A stretch of DNA of 64,000 bases from Antedon mediterranea (lineage: Eukaryota; Echinodermata; Crinoidea; Comatulida; Antedonidae), in assembly GCF_964355755.1 (NCBI RefSeq), contig NC_092675.1, positions 5,118,312 through 5,182,311 on the forward strand. The letters are read 5' to 3'. Below the pieces are notes generated by a model. The model was not told the DNA's origin. It made no database searches and was given only the letters and a program-made list of their open reading frames with translations. Positions 1-12,161 of the stretch are shown in pieces (position 1 is the first letter of the stretch; every line of letters starts with the position of its first letter). The translations under genes and the position numbers were made by a program.

Positions 1-216
1 TTACAGAAATTCAATTTAAATAAGTTTAATTAATAAGATTGTTTGTTTGATAGTTTTATAACATTTGTAGCTTCAGTAAGTAAGGTTTTTTTTTTCTACA
101 AATTGTATAATATATTTTAATATAATAAAACTATACACTGTTAGTACTCATATTCCATTTTCTACATTGCGGAGAAATGTTGCCGCAACTACAAGTAGGT
201 ATTAAACAAAATAATT

Positions 217-2672
217 ATGCAACTAATAATTTGGCAAACACTTATTATTTTCTCAGATTGTTCACAGGACAACAAAGAGTTATACTTTGCGATACCTTTG
301 GAAAAAGTGTCCACCATTGAATTACTTTTCCTTTCTCATAAGCAGCAAGGACATGATGTCATTTACTTCTCATCAAACTACGAAATTGGAGAAAACTACA
401 TAAGTATCGATAAAGTTAAGGGAAATGATGTATATAAACTTGATGTACGTGAAGGTAACTCAACAAATTCGCGGTATAATGTATTCCAGACGATCCACAT
501 CGAGTTTAAGAACAATGTCACATTGATTTCAGTTTTTTATGAAGATGAAAAGGAAGTGTTTGAGTTTACATCGGTGCGCTATCGTTACATATGGTATAGG
601 AAGATGGATTTGATTACCCAGTGTGATATAGGTATGTTAATGATCACCTGTACAATAATGAACTGAATACATTATAAAATTAATTCTGAGTTATACAGTT
701 ATTTGTATTCCAAGAGTAGTTAATGGAAGTACCCATATCTTTCAATATTGTTTTTCGTTTGAAGACACCGTTTTTCATAGTTTTCAAATACAATTTAAGA
801 CAGCTTATAAAGTATAGTAATAATCAACCATAACATTGTTTATGATGAAATTATTTTTAGAAAAATTATTGTATCTTTTAACCGATTTCAGATCTAACTG
901 AAGAGTGCAATACTTCAGGAAAACAAACAACTAACAACAAATGCGACAAAACAAGCAGTATTTGGTTTCGGGACGAGGATAATAATGTCATGCACTGTGC
1001 TAATTCTACATATCCGCATAATTGTTGTGAATTTTTTGGAAGTGGAAAGTGTATTAACTCAACACAATACGACAATTATGGTGGTTTCAACAGTACCGAA
1101 GATTTATTCCAGACTTATACTGAGATTGTGTACAGAACAGACACATGGTACCCTGAGAAGGAGGAAATTGATACTGAAAATACCACAAGAGAAATTGCTT
1201 TTAAAAGTGTTAATACAACAAGTCACCATGATGTGAATGGTCTATACCTAGTAGGACTTACGACAAAGAGTGATGGCAACGCTATGTATACAGAAGAAAC
1301 ATTTGCATATACCGTTAGCAATATTGAAGAACTTAATGTCGTTGAGACAGAAGAGATAGATTCTGAAGAAGATGGAAATATGTTAGGAGGTATAGGAGAT
1401 ACCGATAACAGCATCACTGACGATGACGGTAGTGGAAAAGACGTGATTGTTACGATACAAGATTGGAATGGGACGGAAGAAATCGTCGTGGACGGTGCTG
1501 ATACTTTTATGAAAGATGTATTTACTGAAGAAGTAGTGAGTGCTTCGAATCATGAGGTCAAAAATCTGAATGTTGATTTTGGCCCCAACGGTGATGGTAC
1601 TACTGCCATCGGAGGATTTATGACCATTGGTACAGGTGACAATGTTACGACTGAAGATGTCAATAATGTCAAGATGGTTACAGTTACTGAAAAAGCTGCT
1701 ACCAAAACAGAAGCAAATATCCAAGAGTTTAATGAGACTAATGGAAAAGTTACGATGATGAGATATGATGAGATAGTTGCAACTGACATTATTACTAGTA
1801 TTATAACAGTCAACGATGTTACAAATAATGTTGTCAATGTCTTTGGCGTTACGAAAGAGGAAGCTATCACTGAACAGGAAATTGCTACTGATACAATGGT
1901 TATTTCTACAAAAGAGAAGGTTACAACTGAACAACCAATTCGTACTGATACAATGGTAATTTCCACAGACAACCACGAGTTTATTGAGTTAAATGGAATA
2001 GTCACGACTACATATGAGATAGTTGTAACTGACGAAGTTACAGTAAATGCCGCTGACATTAATAGTACTAGAAGAATAACAGACGATGGTGTTACAAATG
2101 GTGATGAAACTGCTACCAATTCTGACAAGAGTGTTAAAACTGAGAGTTTAGCTACAAAGACTATAGTTACTGCTGACGTAATAGAGCAGACAAACAGTTG
2201 GGATAATATTCGTGTTACCAGCGCTTATGTTCATTTTGGCGGCAAGGAAAGTTCAAGTACTATTCCTCGTGATATAAATGATAATGAGAACAGCATTTCT
2301 ACTACGACAGAAGAACACAGCTTCATAGATGGAAAATACATAAGTGAAAGCAGTGAACACACATCCAATGGGCCAGTGGATACTGGAGGCATCCAAGAGT
2401 GGATAACACATGGAAATGTGGTGACGAACGACAACGATTTTAACGTTACTGCAAATATGAAAACTGATGAAAATACCCGTATGTCTAATTTTATAAGCGT
2501 TACCCCTCTGATGGAAAATGCATATAAGAAGATTGGCATGGACAGAGGTCTAGTAGTGACAATAGTGTTGATGAGTGCAATGGGTTTAACGTTGATAATT
2601 GGATGTCTTTGCATTATAGTTGCTTTCATAGAGAGACCATCTAATAAAATACACGATAAAGGAGAACCTTAA
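217..2672 (+). CDS. Mucin-like single-pass membrane protein, unknown family
   Basis: Two exons join in phase 1: up to 631 (donor GTATGT at 632) and 892-2672 (acceptor TTTCAG). If the ATG at 217 is used, the product is 731 residues. The first exon encodes a compact globular region of about 125 residues with N-glycosylation sites, vaguely like a farnesoic-acid-methyltransferase-type lectin fold (weak impression only). The second starts with a short Cys-rich stretch, then about 500 residues rich in Thr, Val, Asp and Glu with many NxS/T sites and an imperfect repeat (TDTMVIST occurs twice). It ends in one hydrophobic helix (about residues 691-717) and a 14-residue cytoplasmic tail. This reads as a mucin-like surface protein. 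The start is uncertain: the peptide from 217 could be a short signal sequence, but TTTCTCAG at 249-256 is also a good acceptor in phase 1, so the true first exon may lie to the left. Confidence 0.68.
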
Positions 2673-2999
2673 AAGTAATCATTTGACAGAATAGCTTCGC
2701 CTAAATATGATAATATACTTCAAAGTTTAAACCTCTCATAAACATAAACAATACCTTTTTTATTCAATTATAACTTTATTAATAATTATCTGTCAAATAC
2801 TTTACACGAAATTTCGAAATATTTTAACATGAATGTTAGGCATATGTGTTATGCCTATATTAGGCCTATTTATTAGATAGTTATAGATAAAACGGTTCAA
2901 TTAATATAATTTAATATAATAATTGATATGAATAAATAATTTACAATTTATGTTATCAATCACAAGCAGCACCAATGTCAAAATCTAGCAACCATCAGT
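2673..2999. other. Convergent 3' ends, intergenic
   Basis: AT-rich spacer between two convergent genes. It must hold both 3' untranslated regions. An AATAAA-type signal for the minus-strand gene can be read near 2772. No ORF or repeat family was recognised. Confidence 0.5.
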
Positions 3000-5900
3000 T
3001 CAAACTGCTTTGTTGATCTTTCTGTTAGATCTGTCATATGTTTCATAAACACCATCGTCATCAATACGTCGTTGACCGTTAGTCCTATGTTTTGGTACGG
3101 ATACGTGATTAAAAACGGTTTTTGTAACATCGGTGGATGCGTAAGGAACTGTTGGTTCTTCTATCGGAACGTTTTGAGACCACTCTTTAGGTAATTGTAC
3201 GTACATATAGCTCATATCCCGCGGTTGAATAGCAGGATATTTTTCTTCAATTCGTGGGGAATCAACTCTTTTACCATCTGAAATTGTATAAAATCAACTG
3301 GTATCATGACAATTCTGTTTTTATATTTAAATGTAGCAAGGCAGTGCTCCCCAGTGGTAGCGGGTTTACGTGGAAAGCAAACTTTCCCCATAACAGTCTT
3401 TATTCATTCAAGAGCTGGGGTACCAAAAGGGCATAATAATATGTACGTAATTCAATATTGTTCCATTAAACAATATTTTATAAACAAAATACTTAAAAAT
3501 GAAACATAACTTATTTGAAGGGTTATATCTGTTAAAATCCAAAGATATTTGAAAATTACATCTGACCATTGGCCTACCTGGTGATTTGTGTATTCGTATT
3601 TCTTCTTTTTTACCTGCCTGTTCTGTATCTACCTGATAATTTCCTAAAATTTACACCACAAAAAAAAAAGAATTGTGTGAGAAAAATTTTTAACACGATT
3701 CTATTTAGAGAACTGAGAGGGCGTGGTACAATCCTATTGGACCACGCTGCTCTCACGTCTCCAATGATCCAATGATCAAATTATCATTTCTTTTCAATTA
3801 GGCCTATTATTTAAATCAAAAGCAACATTGAGTTAACGATAGCTTTTACTAGTCAATGTTTTGTGTATGCTTCATCATGTGCAGTCTTCAATATAACCCC
3901 ACTTCAAAAACGTAATGTTAGAATTATTACAATTAAATATAAGTGAGTGTAGCCTACCTGTCCGTTCTTTCTTTGGTAATTTTATTGCCATTTCTTTTTT
4001 TGGTAACGGTGCTTCTGCTGCTTGTGTAATTGCATTTAACGATTTTAAGTTTCCACTTGAAAGAGATTTATTTGGAACTGTAAAATAATGTTTAAAACAA
4101 ATATGTTTCACTTGTAATTAATTAAGTATATTTTCTTGACGAGATTACGTCACACGGGCCTAAGATTCTTATAAATCTATCTAATTTATATCTTTATTAT
4201 AAAATGAAAATTTGCAAATTGAAAGTTTAGGCCTAATTACTAAATATAAAGTTTTACATAAAATTGTGTTTAGAAAATATGTACATATTCAAATAAAATC
4301 TGGATTGTTGTGTCTGGTCAATTGTAATTTAGTTGAGTCGTGGTTGAGTGTACTAGTAGAAAATAAAAATTATGAAAACATTATGACTACCTTGTCTTGC
4401 TTGAATTGGACTTCTTATGACACCATCTATATAAGTCGGGTTACTCAAAACTCGTTTAACTAAAAAAAACAGTACATTTATATTTTAAATTATCGATTAT
4501 ATATACATTTTCTCTACTATTTCGATGTTTGTTACAACATATATAACCTGTTGGTCATTACTATAGGAATATCAAGAACTATCATTCGACGAAGGATGTT
4601 TTTTTTTTCTGAAAGCTCCCGGGTTTCTTCTATTTTTTAGATTTTCTTATAACTGTATTTATTTTGCATCTAATTAAGTAGGCCTAACCTTGGTTTGTTT
4701 TTTTTTTTTTCAGTAATTTGCAGTTTAACTTATATAAAGACGGACATTCGATTTTAAATAGAAGCTACGTACGTTTGTGCAAGGCTTTTGCTTAGAAACA
4801 GAATGCGTTTTTACGTTTTATTTTTGGTCCCTGGAAGTGATTGTGTAATAGTGTCGATATATAAATCGTTTTTCAAGCAGAGTATTTGCAAATAACAACA
4901 TATAAGCACATGTTAATATTATAAGCAAATGCTTAATCAATTTATATATATTAAGCGCAATACAATTGGCATGAACAATGATTTAAATCTCAGATATAGG
5001 TGAAATTAAATCTAAAAACCACATTCAAAGTACGATTCTGTTGAATTCATTATATATTCATACTGAGAATATAATGTGTTTATCAGTTTTTACCTTTTGA
5101 TTTCAATTCAACTGCAAACTCTTGATATTCACCAGATGGGAATGTAGAACTGCCTATCTTATCAATATCTATTGACAAAAATCATCGTTGCAAAGTAAAT
5201 GATAAGATTCTTGTTCCTACATCTTATTATGCTCCATAATATACACCTCGTGTTACTCTTATGGTACACCATAAGTAGCTTATCTAAGAATTTTCACCGG
5301 GCGTACAAGGAAATATAAATAGGTTCTCAATTCAATACAGATTCGGTATTATTATTATTATTATTATTTAAGTACTTTACTTAGTTTTTGTGTTTTAATT
5401 CTTAAGTGAACACGACAACTTGTTTTGGCTGGTATCCGGTAATAGGTTGGTTTATATTTTAATATCTCCAGTGAAAGATATAAATAATCTTAGAAGAATT
5501 ACCTTTGTTGGACTTTGATAGAACTTTTTGAACTTGCTCATTTTGATGGCAGTGGCCATTTTGTTGGTGATCCAAAGGAATATTTGAATCTGTAAAATAT
5601 GTTCATACATAAATTATTATTTAATTGAAAGTAATATTAGAAATATTAATAATAATAATCGTATTATTCCTTTATTAACGTCCTTGGTCTGCCGAAGATA
5701 TAAGTTTAAAGGTGTTAGAAGTGTTAACATTTTTGAAGATGTAACTCTGATGACATCATTCGAGTTTTAAATGGAATTTCTACCACTTTTTAAAATTCAC
5801 TTTTTGCTTCACCGATTGTCAATATAGTTTATTTATATTATAGTTTAAACATTAGAAATGTAAAGCGGAATCTAAAATATGGAATATATTATTATGATTA

Positions 5901-8900
5901 AAGAAAATGTAAATACAAATCTATTTTACTACCTCCACCACCTTGATTTTCATCTGGTTGAATAATTACAGTAGTGATCAGTCCTGATGTATTGTAGATA
6001 GCGTTGTTGAATTCAAATTTCACTATTAAAAATAAATACAATTCTAATTATTAATCAGTCCTATATGAACTACAATCATTAATTAAATAGTGTACAGTAC
6101 TGTTGGTATCTGAAGAAAGTGAAATATCAAAGATGTAATACATAAATTTGATTGCTTAGCAAAACTTACTAAGCCAACTCATGCCAAATTTAGGAGGGTC
6201 AAACTGTTTTATTTTTACATGTATTTTGATTATGTAATAACGGCCAACACACATTTTAGACAACTCTATGAAGTCTTTTATTCGTTACATTATTTGTTAT
6301 TTCGTTTAATCATTGTTCTTTAAAAACAACTTAAAAGTTCAAATAAAATTAGTGCGAACAAATGTAGTACGATCAACCCGGCCTAGATCAGAAAGATTCA
6401 AATAATATAGCCTAAATAATATAAAGCTACAAATTTAAAAAAAAAGAAGCTATTTAGCTTTTTTGAACTGTAAGAATAACGGTAATGCTGTGGTGAATAA
6501 TAGAAACCAATGGAATTAGAATTAAGTTTACCTTTACTTGAAACAGGTTGTGGTTCCGGTCGTGCATGATTAGCTACTAGAAAAAAAGAGGGCGATATTT
6601 ATAAAACTGTTAGAACAGCAACATTTAACTTATTTAACAAACAGTTTTCCACCAGTGGTGGCGCTAGAATAAAACAATACCCTACTGAGTGTACCCATGG
6701 ATTAATGAATTCATTAATCCATGGTGTACCCATCAAAGATTTTTGCCTGAAACTACCCTTAATATGTCTAATATCAACGGAGCTCTCCGCGTTCAGCAAA
6801 TTTTGCTGCCACCACTAGACTATAACAAAAATACCCAGGAAGTTGCAAAGTTGAATGTACAATGATGTGTTATAGGAGACAGGGCAATAGCATAATAATA
6901 AAGTACAAACCTTCTGTTTGTGGTGGGAGTGGTGTATCCTCTTCCACAGTTAAGTTAAATTCGGCGCTATGAAGACATAAAAGTCAGTAGATTAATAACA
7001 TTACTTAAGCTTGATTCCCACTAGGACGTAAAGCAACGACGTAAACGCAACGTAAGCGAGTTGACCAATTACAAGCTTTGTATTATTCTAACTTTCTCCT
7101 GTGGGAACCAAGCTTTAGGGCCAACGTAACGTTATTTAAAGTGCGAATTAATTTAACTTGCTGTCATTATACTTAGTGTCATACGAAATAGGTGGAAGAA
7201 CGACATGATATTAAAATAGAGGGACTCGTGTAATTGTGTACAATAAAAAAAGGTCCAAATAAAAACGTAAAACTTACTCGTAATTGCCATTATCCAGCGT
7301 GTGTTTACGTCGTTTATGATGACTAACGCAACACACACTCAACGTAAGAAAAGCCGAGAAGATTGCTACCCCAGTGAGGGCGTACGCCACATGCAATAAC
7401 ATTGAACTTTTAGCAAACTGGTCTATTTCGTGTGTTGTATTGTCAGAAGCAAATCCATTATTCCGAGCTTTGTAAATTGGAGTTACCCGTCGATTCGGAG
7501 GATCTGTCTGCGAGTCTAAGCTTGGATCATGCCGGATATCTAGGTGATAAAAGCAGTTGTTATGATCAATGTGTAAATAAAGCAATTCAATTCGTCAAAT
7601 CCATTATATTCAGTCGTTATTTCTCGCGCTTTGTGATTTAGACTAATTGACTCTCAAATTCCACAACATAAAATGAGGTAGTTATGTCAACCAATAGTAC
7701 ACTTGATTTGTTTAATAACAAAAAGTACATAGGCAGGTATAAAGTATCTTCCCATACTAATTTTCCTACCACATCTTTAATTTTGGTTCATTTTTATTGT
7801 TAATTAGTACAGTACGTTATTTACTATCTATGTGATCTTTTCTAAATTTTTTATACTCTCCATTATTCAAGTTATCTTGATAAATATTGATTTCCTAAAA
7901 TACATGTTGACATTTTTGTTTTTTTTAAATAATTATTTGATAATTTTATTTGATTTAATCAAAAAAACATTGCGTTTGGTTAAAAAACAACCAGTTTACA
8001 AAACCACCAACAAACTGATTAAGACACATGCCTACCTTGTGTTTTGTTTTCACATATCAACAGATGTTGATTTCCAGATCTGTAAACGGAGTTTGAACAA
8101 CTTTCTTCTTCAAAGAAATAGAATTGATATGATTCGAAGCCACTTTCCTTTAACACAGTTTCCATAAACGCATGATCACTATCATCAGCAAATTTTGGCA
8201 AGAAAAGTGTAAAGTTTGTGCAAAGAGATTCGAACCTATGACACTGATGGATTGGCAAGTTCTTCTGTATTGACGACGTCTCACTTGATCCCGAGGCTGA
8301 AATGTATAGCATCATATGAAAATTTTTCACATTTAGGCCAAATTGTTTTTTGTTTTTTAAAAGTTCAATATTCCTAATTAATAATATTATTTCGGATGGG
8401 TTTTTTCTCGGTAATTTGCCTTAAAAACTATAAAAACAATGTCTCGATCAGATTTTTAGTTGGTGGTATAAGAAGGCCCAGTTATATTAGACCAGACAGA
8501 TTCAGGGTTTAGGCTAATGAAACTATGTCAATAATTAATTAAAATTAATAATTCGTACTGTAAGCGATGAGGAAGATACATTTTGTTTTTATTTTAACCA
8601 ATAAATATAAGTTGATGTTATTGTAATAACAAGGTTTCTCAAAACAATTGTGTGCAACAAACCTTTAATGAGGCAAGGTAAATTATTATTATGTTTCCAT
8701 TCGCCTGCATTCTGTGTGTATATAACGTACTTCTTACACCTATGAAATATAACAGTCTATTATATAAGACATATCACATACACGCACACACCCTGATTAT
8801 TAAACCACAATTACTGCAATTATCCGATATAAGGCGATCGCTGATGGGAGTTTCAACTCAACGAGTGGGCACCAGAGATCAGACAAGTTTTAGTTCTGTC

Positions 8901-9258
8901 GTGATTTCATTGTGAGACATTGAAGAAAACGTGTTCTACTCCTGTTTTTTTTAAAAGAAATATATTCAATTAACTTATTTATTATATCACAGAAGTCTAG
9001 GTTCTAGACTGAATTTCAACTTTATATCGGTAAAAACATGGCGTTTCGTATAATACTTGAGCTCGAAATTCCATTTTTCATTTTGATTTTCCAGACAAAA
9101 TCGAAACTTCGACTGACCAGGTGGATTAACATAAAACAAAGACAGATATGATAATAATACCTTGATTTATCATCGTCATCATCTTCATCGAGAGCTTGAC
9201 AAAACGTTCCTCCTTTCATATTCATACTGTCATAGACTAAAACCATTAACAGCCACAT
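3000..9258 (-). CDS. Type I single-pass receptor-like protein, unknown family
   Basis: Twelve exons in transcription order: 9258-9161, 8895-8858, 8296-8036, 7539-7278, 6966-6911, 6576-6532, 6022-5933, 5589-5503, 5153-5094, 4426-4391, 4077-3958, 3277-3000. They join to 476 residues with every phase matching. The N-terminus (MWLLMVLVYD...) looks like a weak signal peptide, followed by an Asp run. The ectodomain (to about residue 178) has a few cysteines and NxS/T sites and matches no family I know. A transmembrane helix lies at about 179-203 and is followed by a basic stop-transfer stretch (HHKRRKH). The 270-residue tail is built from small exons, nearly all in phase 1 at both ends, and is rich in Pro, Gln and Lys. 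Tyrosine motifs (SYMYVQL, GVYETYDR) near the C-terminus could be phosphorylation sites; a signalling role is inference. The first two exons are the least certain. Confidence 0.66.
6695..6724. repeat. 30-bp perfect palindrome
   Basis: The 15-base half-site CCATGGATTAATGAA is followed at once by its exact reverse complement, with no spacer. It lies in an intron of the minus-strand receptor-like gene. Confidence 0.9.
7007..7115. repeat. Small foldback element (CGTAACGCAACG family)
   Basis: The termini are imperfect inverted repeats of about 20 bp (AAGCTTGATTCCCACTAGGA at the left). The body contains ACGTAAACGCAACGTAAGCG and TTGACCAAT. A related copy in the opposite orientation lies at about 15010-15116. 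This is probably a MITE or SINE fragment inside an intron. Confidence 0.6.
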
Positions 9259-12161
9259 ATGACATATCTCCAGCCATGAATGGTTAAAAACCTGAAAAGA
9301 ATAAACAAAAAATGTTGTATAGCGTTTATCATGAGACTGAGGTAAAGATTGGCCCCTTTCCAATTATGTTATGAAAATATGAAAACAATTACATAATTAT
9401 TTTTGGTAAACAGAAAGATAAACATAAAATGATTAGAACAAAATTGCGTTATGCTTACAGAGAAATACAACATATACGAAATAAAACGAAAATGATATAT
9501 AACCCTCACTTTCCGCCCACCCATGAAAAAAAAGAAGATATTTGAGAATGTAAAATAGTAACTTTTTTAAAAAGATGAATATCATAATTATGTTTGAAAT
9601 TCTTTGTTTTTTGTCGACACTAAAATAACTGTTGGATTTATTGCCCGTTTTGGTATTAATGTGATCAGGCCTAAATATGAATTAATACTACCAAGTAAAA
9701 ATAATATGTTAAGCAGGAATTTAATACAATAATTTCCTTGTTGACGTACCTAATTCCATACCCCATGACCACGTACAAGGTTGTATTCCTTGAAAGACCC
9801 CGGTAACCTATTTCACTTAAATCATTTTGCGTTGGTCGTAGGCTACATTAACTATTTACAGTATTCATTTCTTATTGCACGCATTAGGCCTACACATTAT
9901 ATTATATACTGTGTATACTTATAGCATGGAGAAAAGAATAAATTATTCTTTACTCCACATGCTTATAGGCCTATTGCCAAAATGTATAGCCTGGCCTATA
10001 TTTTGTGTACAGTCAGTAGGAAAGATCGAATAACCCTAATAATAATAATAATAATTTATTTGGAAGCTAAGGTGCTTCCATAATACAGTAAGTAAAATAA
10101 AAGTTTAAAAACAAAATGATTTAACAATAGGTCTATTTGCAATACAAGAAACTTGAAATTAATTATGTACAAGAAGTAATACAGAATTTAAAAAGCAAAG
10201 AACTAATTATTTTCATTGTTGATTTCCCTTCTCTTTTTCTATGCACGTTTGGTGAAACCTTTACAAAATCTATCGAATGCAACTTCAATATTTATAGGAA
10301 GATCAAGTACAGGTGAACCAAGAAAATACATTATTTTTTGGTCTATAGTTCCCTTATTAAATTGGTTCCAAACGTCAATTGAATATCTGATTACTATTAC
10401 AGTTATATTAGCACATTTTATTTATACACATTGTTGGCCTATACTAAACAAAAACTAAACTCAAATCTAACCTAAACTGAATTATTATAACATTTCAAAG
10501 GCATTCCAACGATGTGTGACTGATTAAATAGGCCTACTTTTCACTGTCCTGAAGACCGTTACGTAACTAAAGTGTAACACAATTGTTACGTTATACACAA
10601 ACATTACCGGTACTACATATTACAGTACCATTTCAATATGGCAATTATCTATAGTATAACACACGCCATTAGAGCATCTTACAATTAATCCACCACAGAG
10701 TTATACAACAACTGTTTATTTTTGTAATCCAAACCAAGACTGTGGTAAGCAGTGGTAAACTTGGAGCAGTCTCAACAATGTGAGAGGGCCTATATACCAT
10801 ATAGGCCCTCCGTAGTCAAGTCGGTATCCATGACTTATTCTATAAAAATAGTCCTACCATTTGTTTTTCTAAAGTGATTATAAAATCAAGATCAACTTAC
10901 CCCCATGATGTCTATATTAATCTTGTCTTTAGAATGATACCTAATCTTGTATTAACCGCTCTCGAGGAGTACACGAGGATAAGTTTTAGAAATTGTCCGT
11001 TGCCGTCAGATCCAAACAAAACAATGCTTCCTGGTTTTGAGCCAATACCAGCGAATAATATGGCTGAGATATTACACCTCCGCTAATAACGTAACCGGAA
11101 CATTATTTATTTAAGAAAACAAAAAAAAACTAAACAAAGATTAATAATTATTATGAAATAATATCAGCAGACGATTTTTAGTTTAAACAGTTTTTATTAT
11201 CAATCCTTTAAGCGCTATTTGTGAACGAGCAAATAAAGTCTTAGATTATTGAGAAGTTAAAAAATAAATATTAGACATAGGCCTAATTAAATTGACGGTT
11301 GGAGACTAAAAGCTGATAAGCCCTCAATCAAAAGAAAGTAGACCCTTTAATTATGAATACCATCTCGGTAGTACTTCAAGGACAAAACAAAATGATATGG
11401 TTCACTGGAGTAAGCCACTCCGAACAGGAACTAAAGTTATTCTTTATGATTTCCTTTTATAGCATTAAGGTCAGGTCGTCTCAAATATTGCATACCCAAG
11501 TGTACCTAATAAATATCAACATAAGGAAATGGCATCATTGGTTTCTATATAGGCCTACTGTATAAATAACTCATGTTGGTACTTTCAGAGTTTTCTCCAG
11601 TCACTTTTTTGTCGATATGTTGATATTCCAGTTCTTATGTGTAAAGTTTATCAATTAGAGGGTTTTTTTCCGATTTTTTGAAAGAAAAAAATAATAATTT
11701 CACGGCAATTTCATAATATTATTATGCGGATCATCAATTCACAGTTTGGCCCGATGTTTTTTTTTTCTTTATGGCAGAGAATTTTTTTCTAAAGAAATTT
11801 CACCGGTTTGTAATTCAGAATCTCAGGATAATTTGTGTTTTGTATGTTGAATGTCTTACTTTTTACAGATAATATAAAATATATAAATTCACGTGTCGAA
11901 TGTATATAGTCTGTATATATAATATAATCTCAGCACTGTTTCCCCTATAAATTATAATAATGTGGGATCATAATATAAATTTGTAATACGCTGGTGGCGC
12001 TATATATTATTGTCTGCACATGCTCTCAACGTGTTTAGTTTTCATTGGTTCAATTCACGTGTTTATGAACAACACGACGCTTTAGCAGAGGTCGAATTTT
12101 GTTAGGCCTAGGCTGAAACGATTAAAAGTACTCATTTAAGTAATCTTTAAAGTACTCAGCT
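9259..12161. other. Intergenic, divergent gene pair
   Basis: Spacer between the 5' ends of the receptor-like gene (-) and the MZB1-like gene (+). It holds an ATA/ATT microsatellite and a probable LINE or SINE 3' tail at about 10030-10110. Short ORFs here have no recognisable domain. No promoter motif was identified with confidence. Confidence 0.5.
10030..10110 (-). repeat. Probable retroelement 3' tail with (TTA)n
   Basis: Read on the minus strand, a segment with short complementary arms around GGAAGCACCTTAGCTTCC passes into AAATAAATTATTATTATTA. This is the usual form of a non-LTR retroelement 3' end. No coding remnant is recognisable beside it. Confidence 0.4.

Noticed and set aside
126-196. 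Hydrophobic open frame (LLVLIFHFL) ending in a GTATTA donor that joins the first exon in phase
   Set aside because: Tempting as a signal-peptide exon, but there is no ATG in frame after the stop at 123, and no good acceptor precedes it.
1223-2629. Long minus-strand ORFs opposite the mucin-like exon (132-197 codons)
   Set aside because: They are antisense shadows of the repetitive Thr/Val/Asp coding sequence; they have no start context, splice sites or domains.
7832-8167. 111-codon plus-strand ORF
   Set aside because: It is AT-rich and lies partly opposite the ectodomain exon of the minus-strand gene (8036-8296).
10216-10458. 80-codon hydrophobic ORF on plus
   Set aside because: AT-rich low-complexity sequence beside a retroelement tail, with no codon or domain signal.
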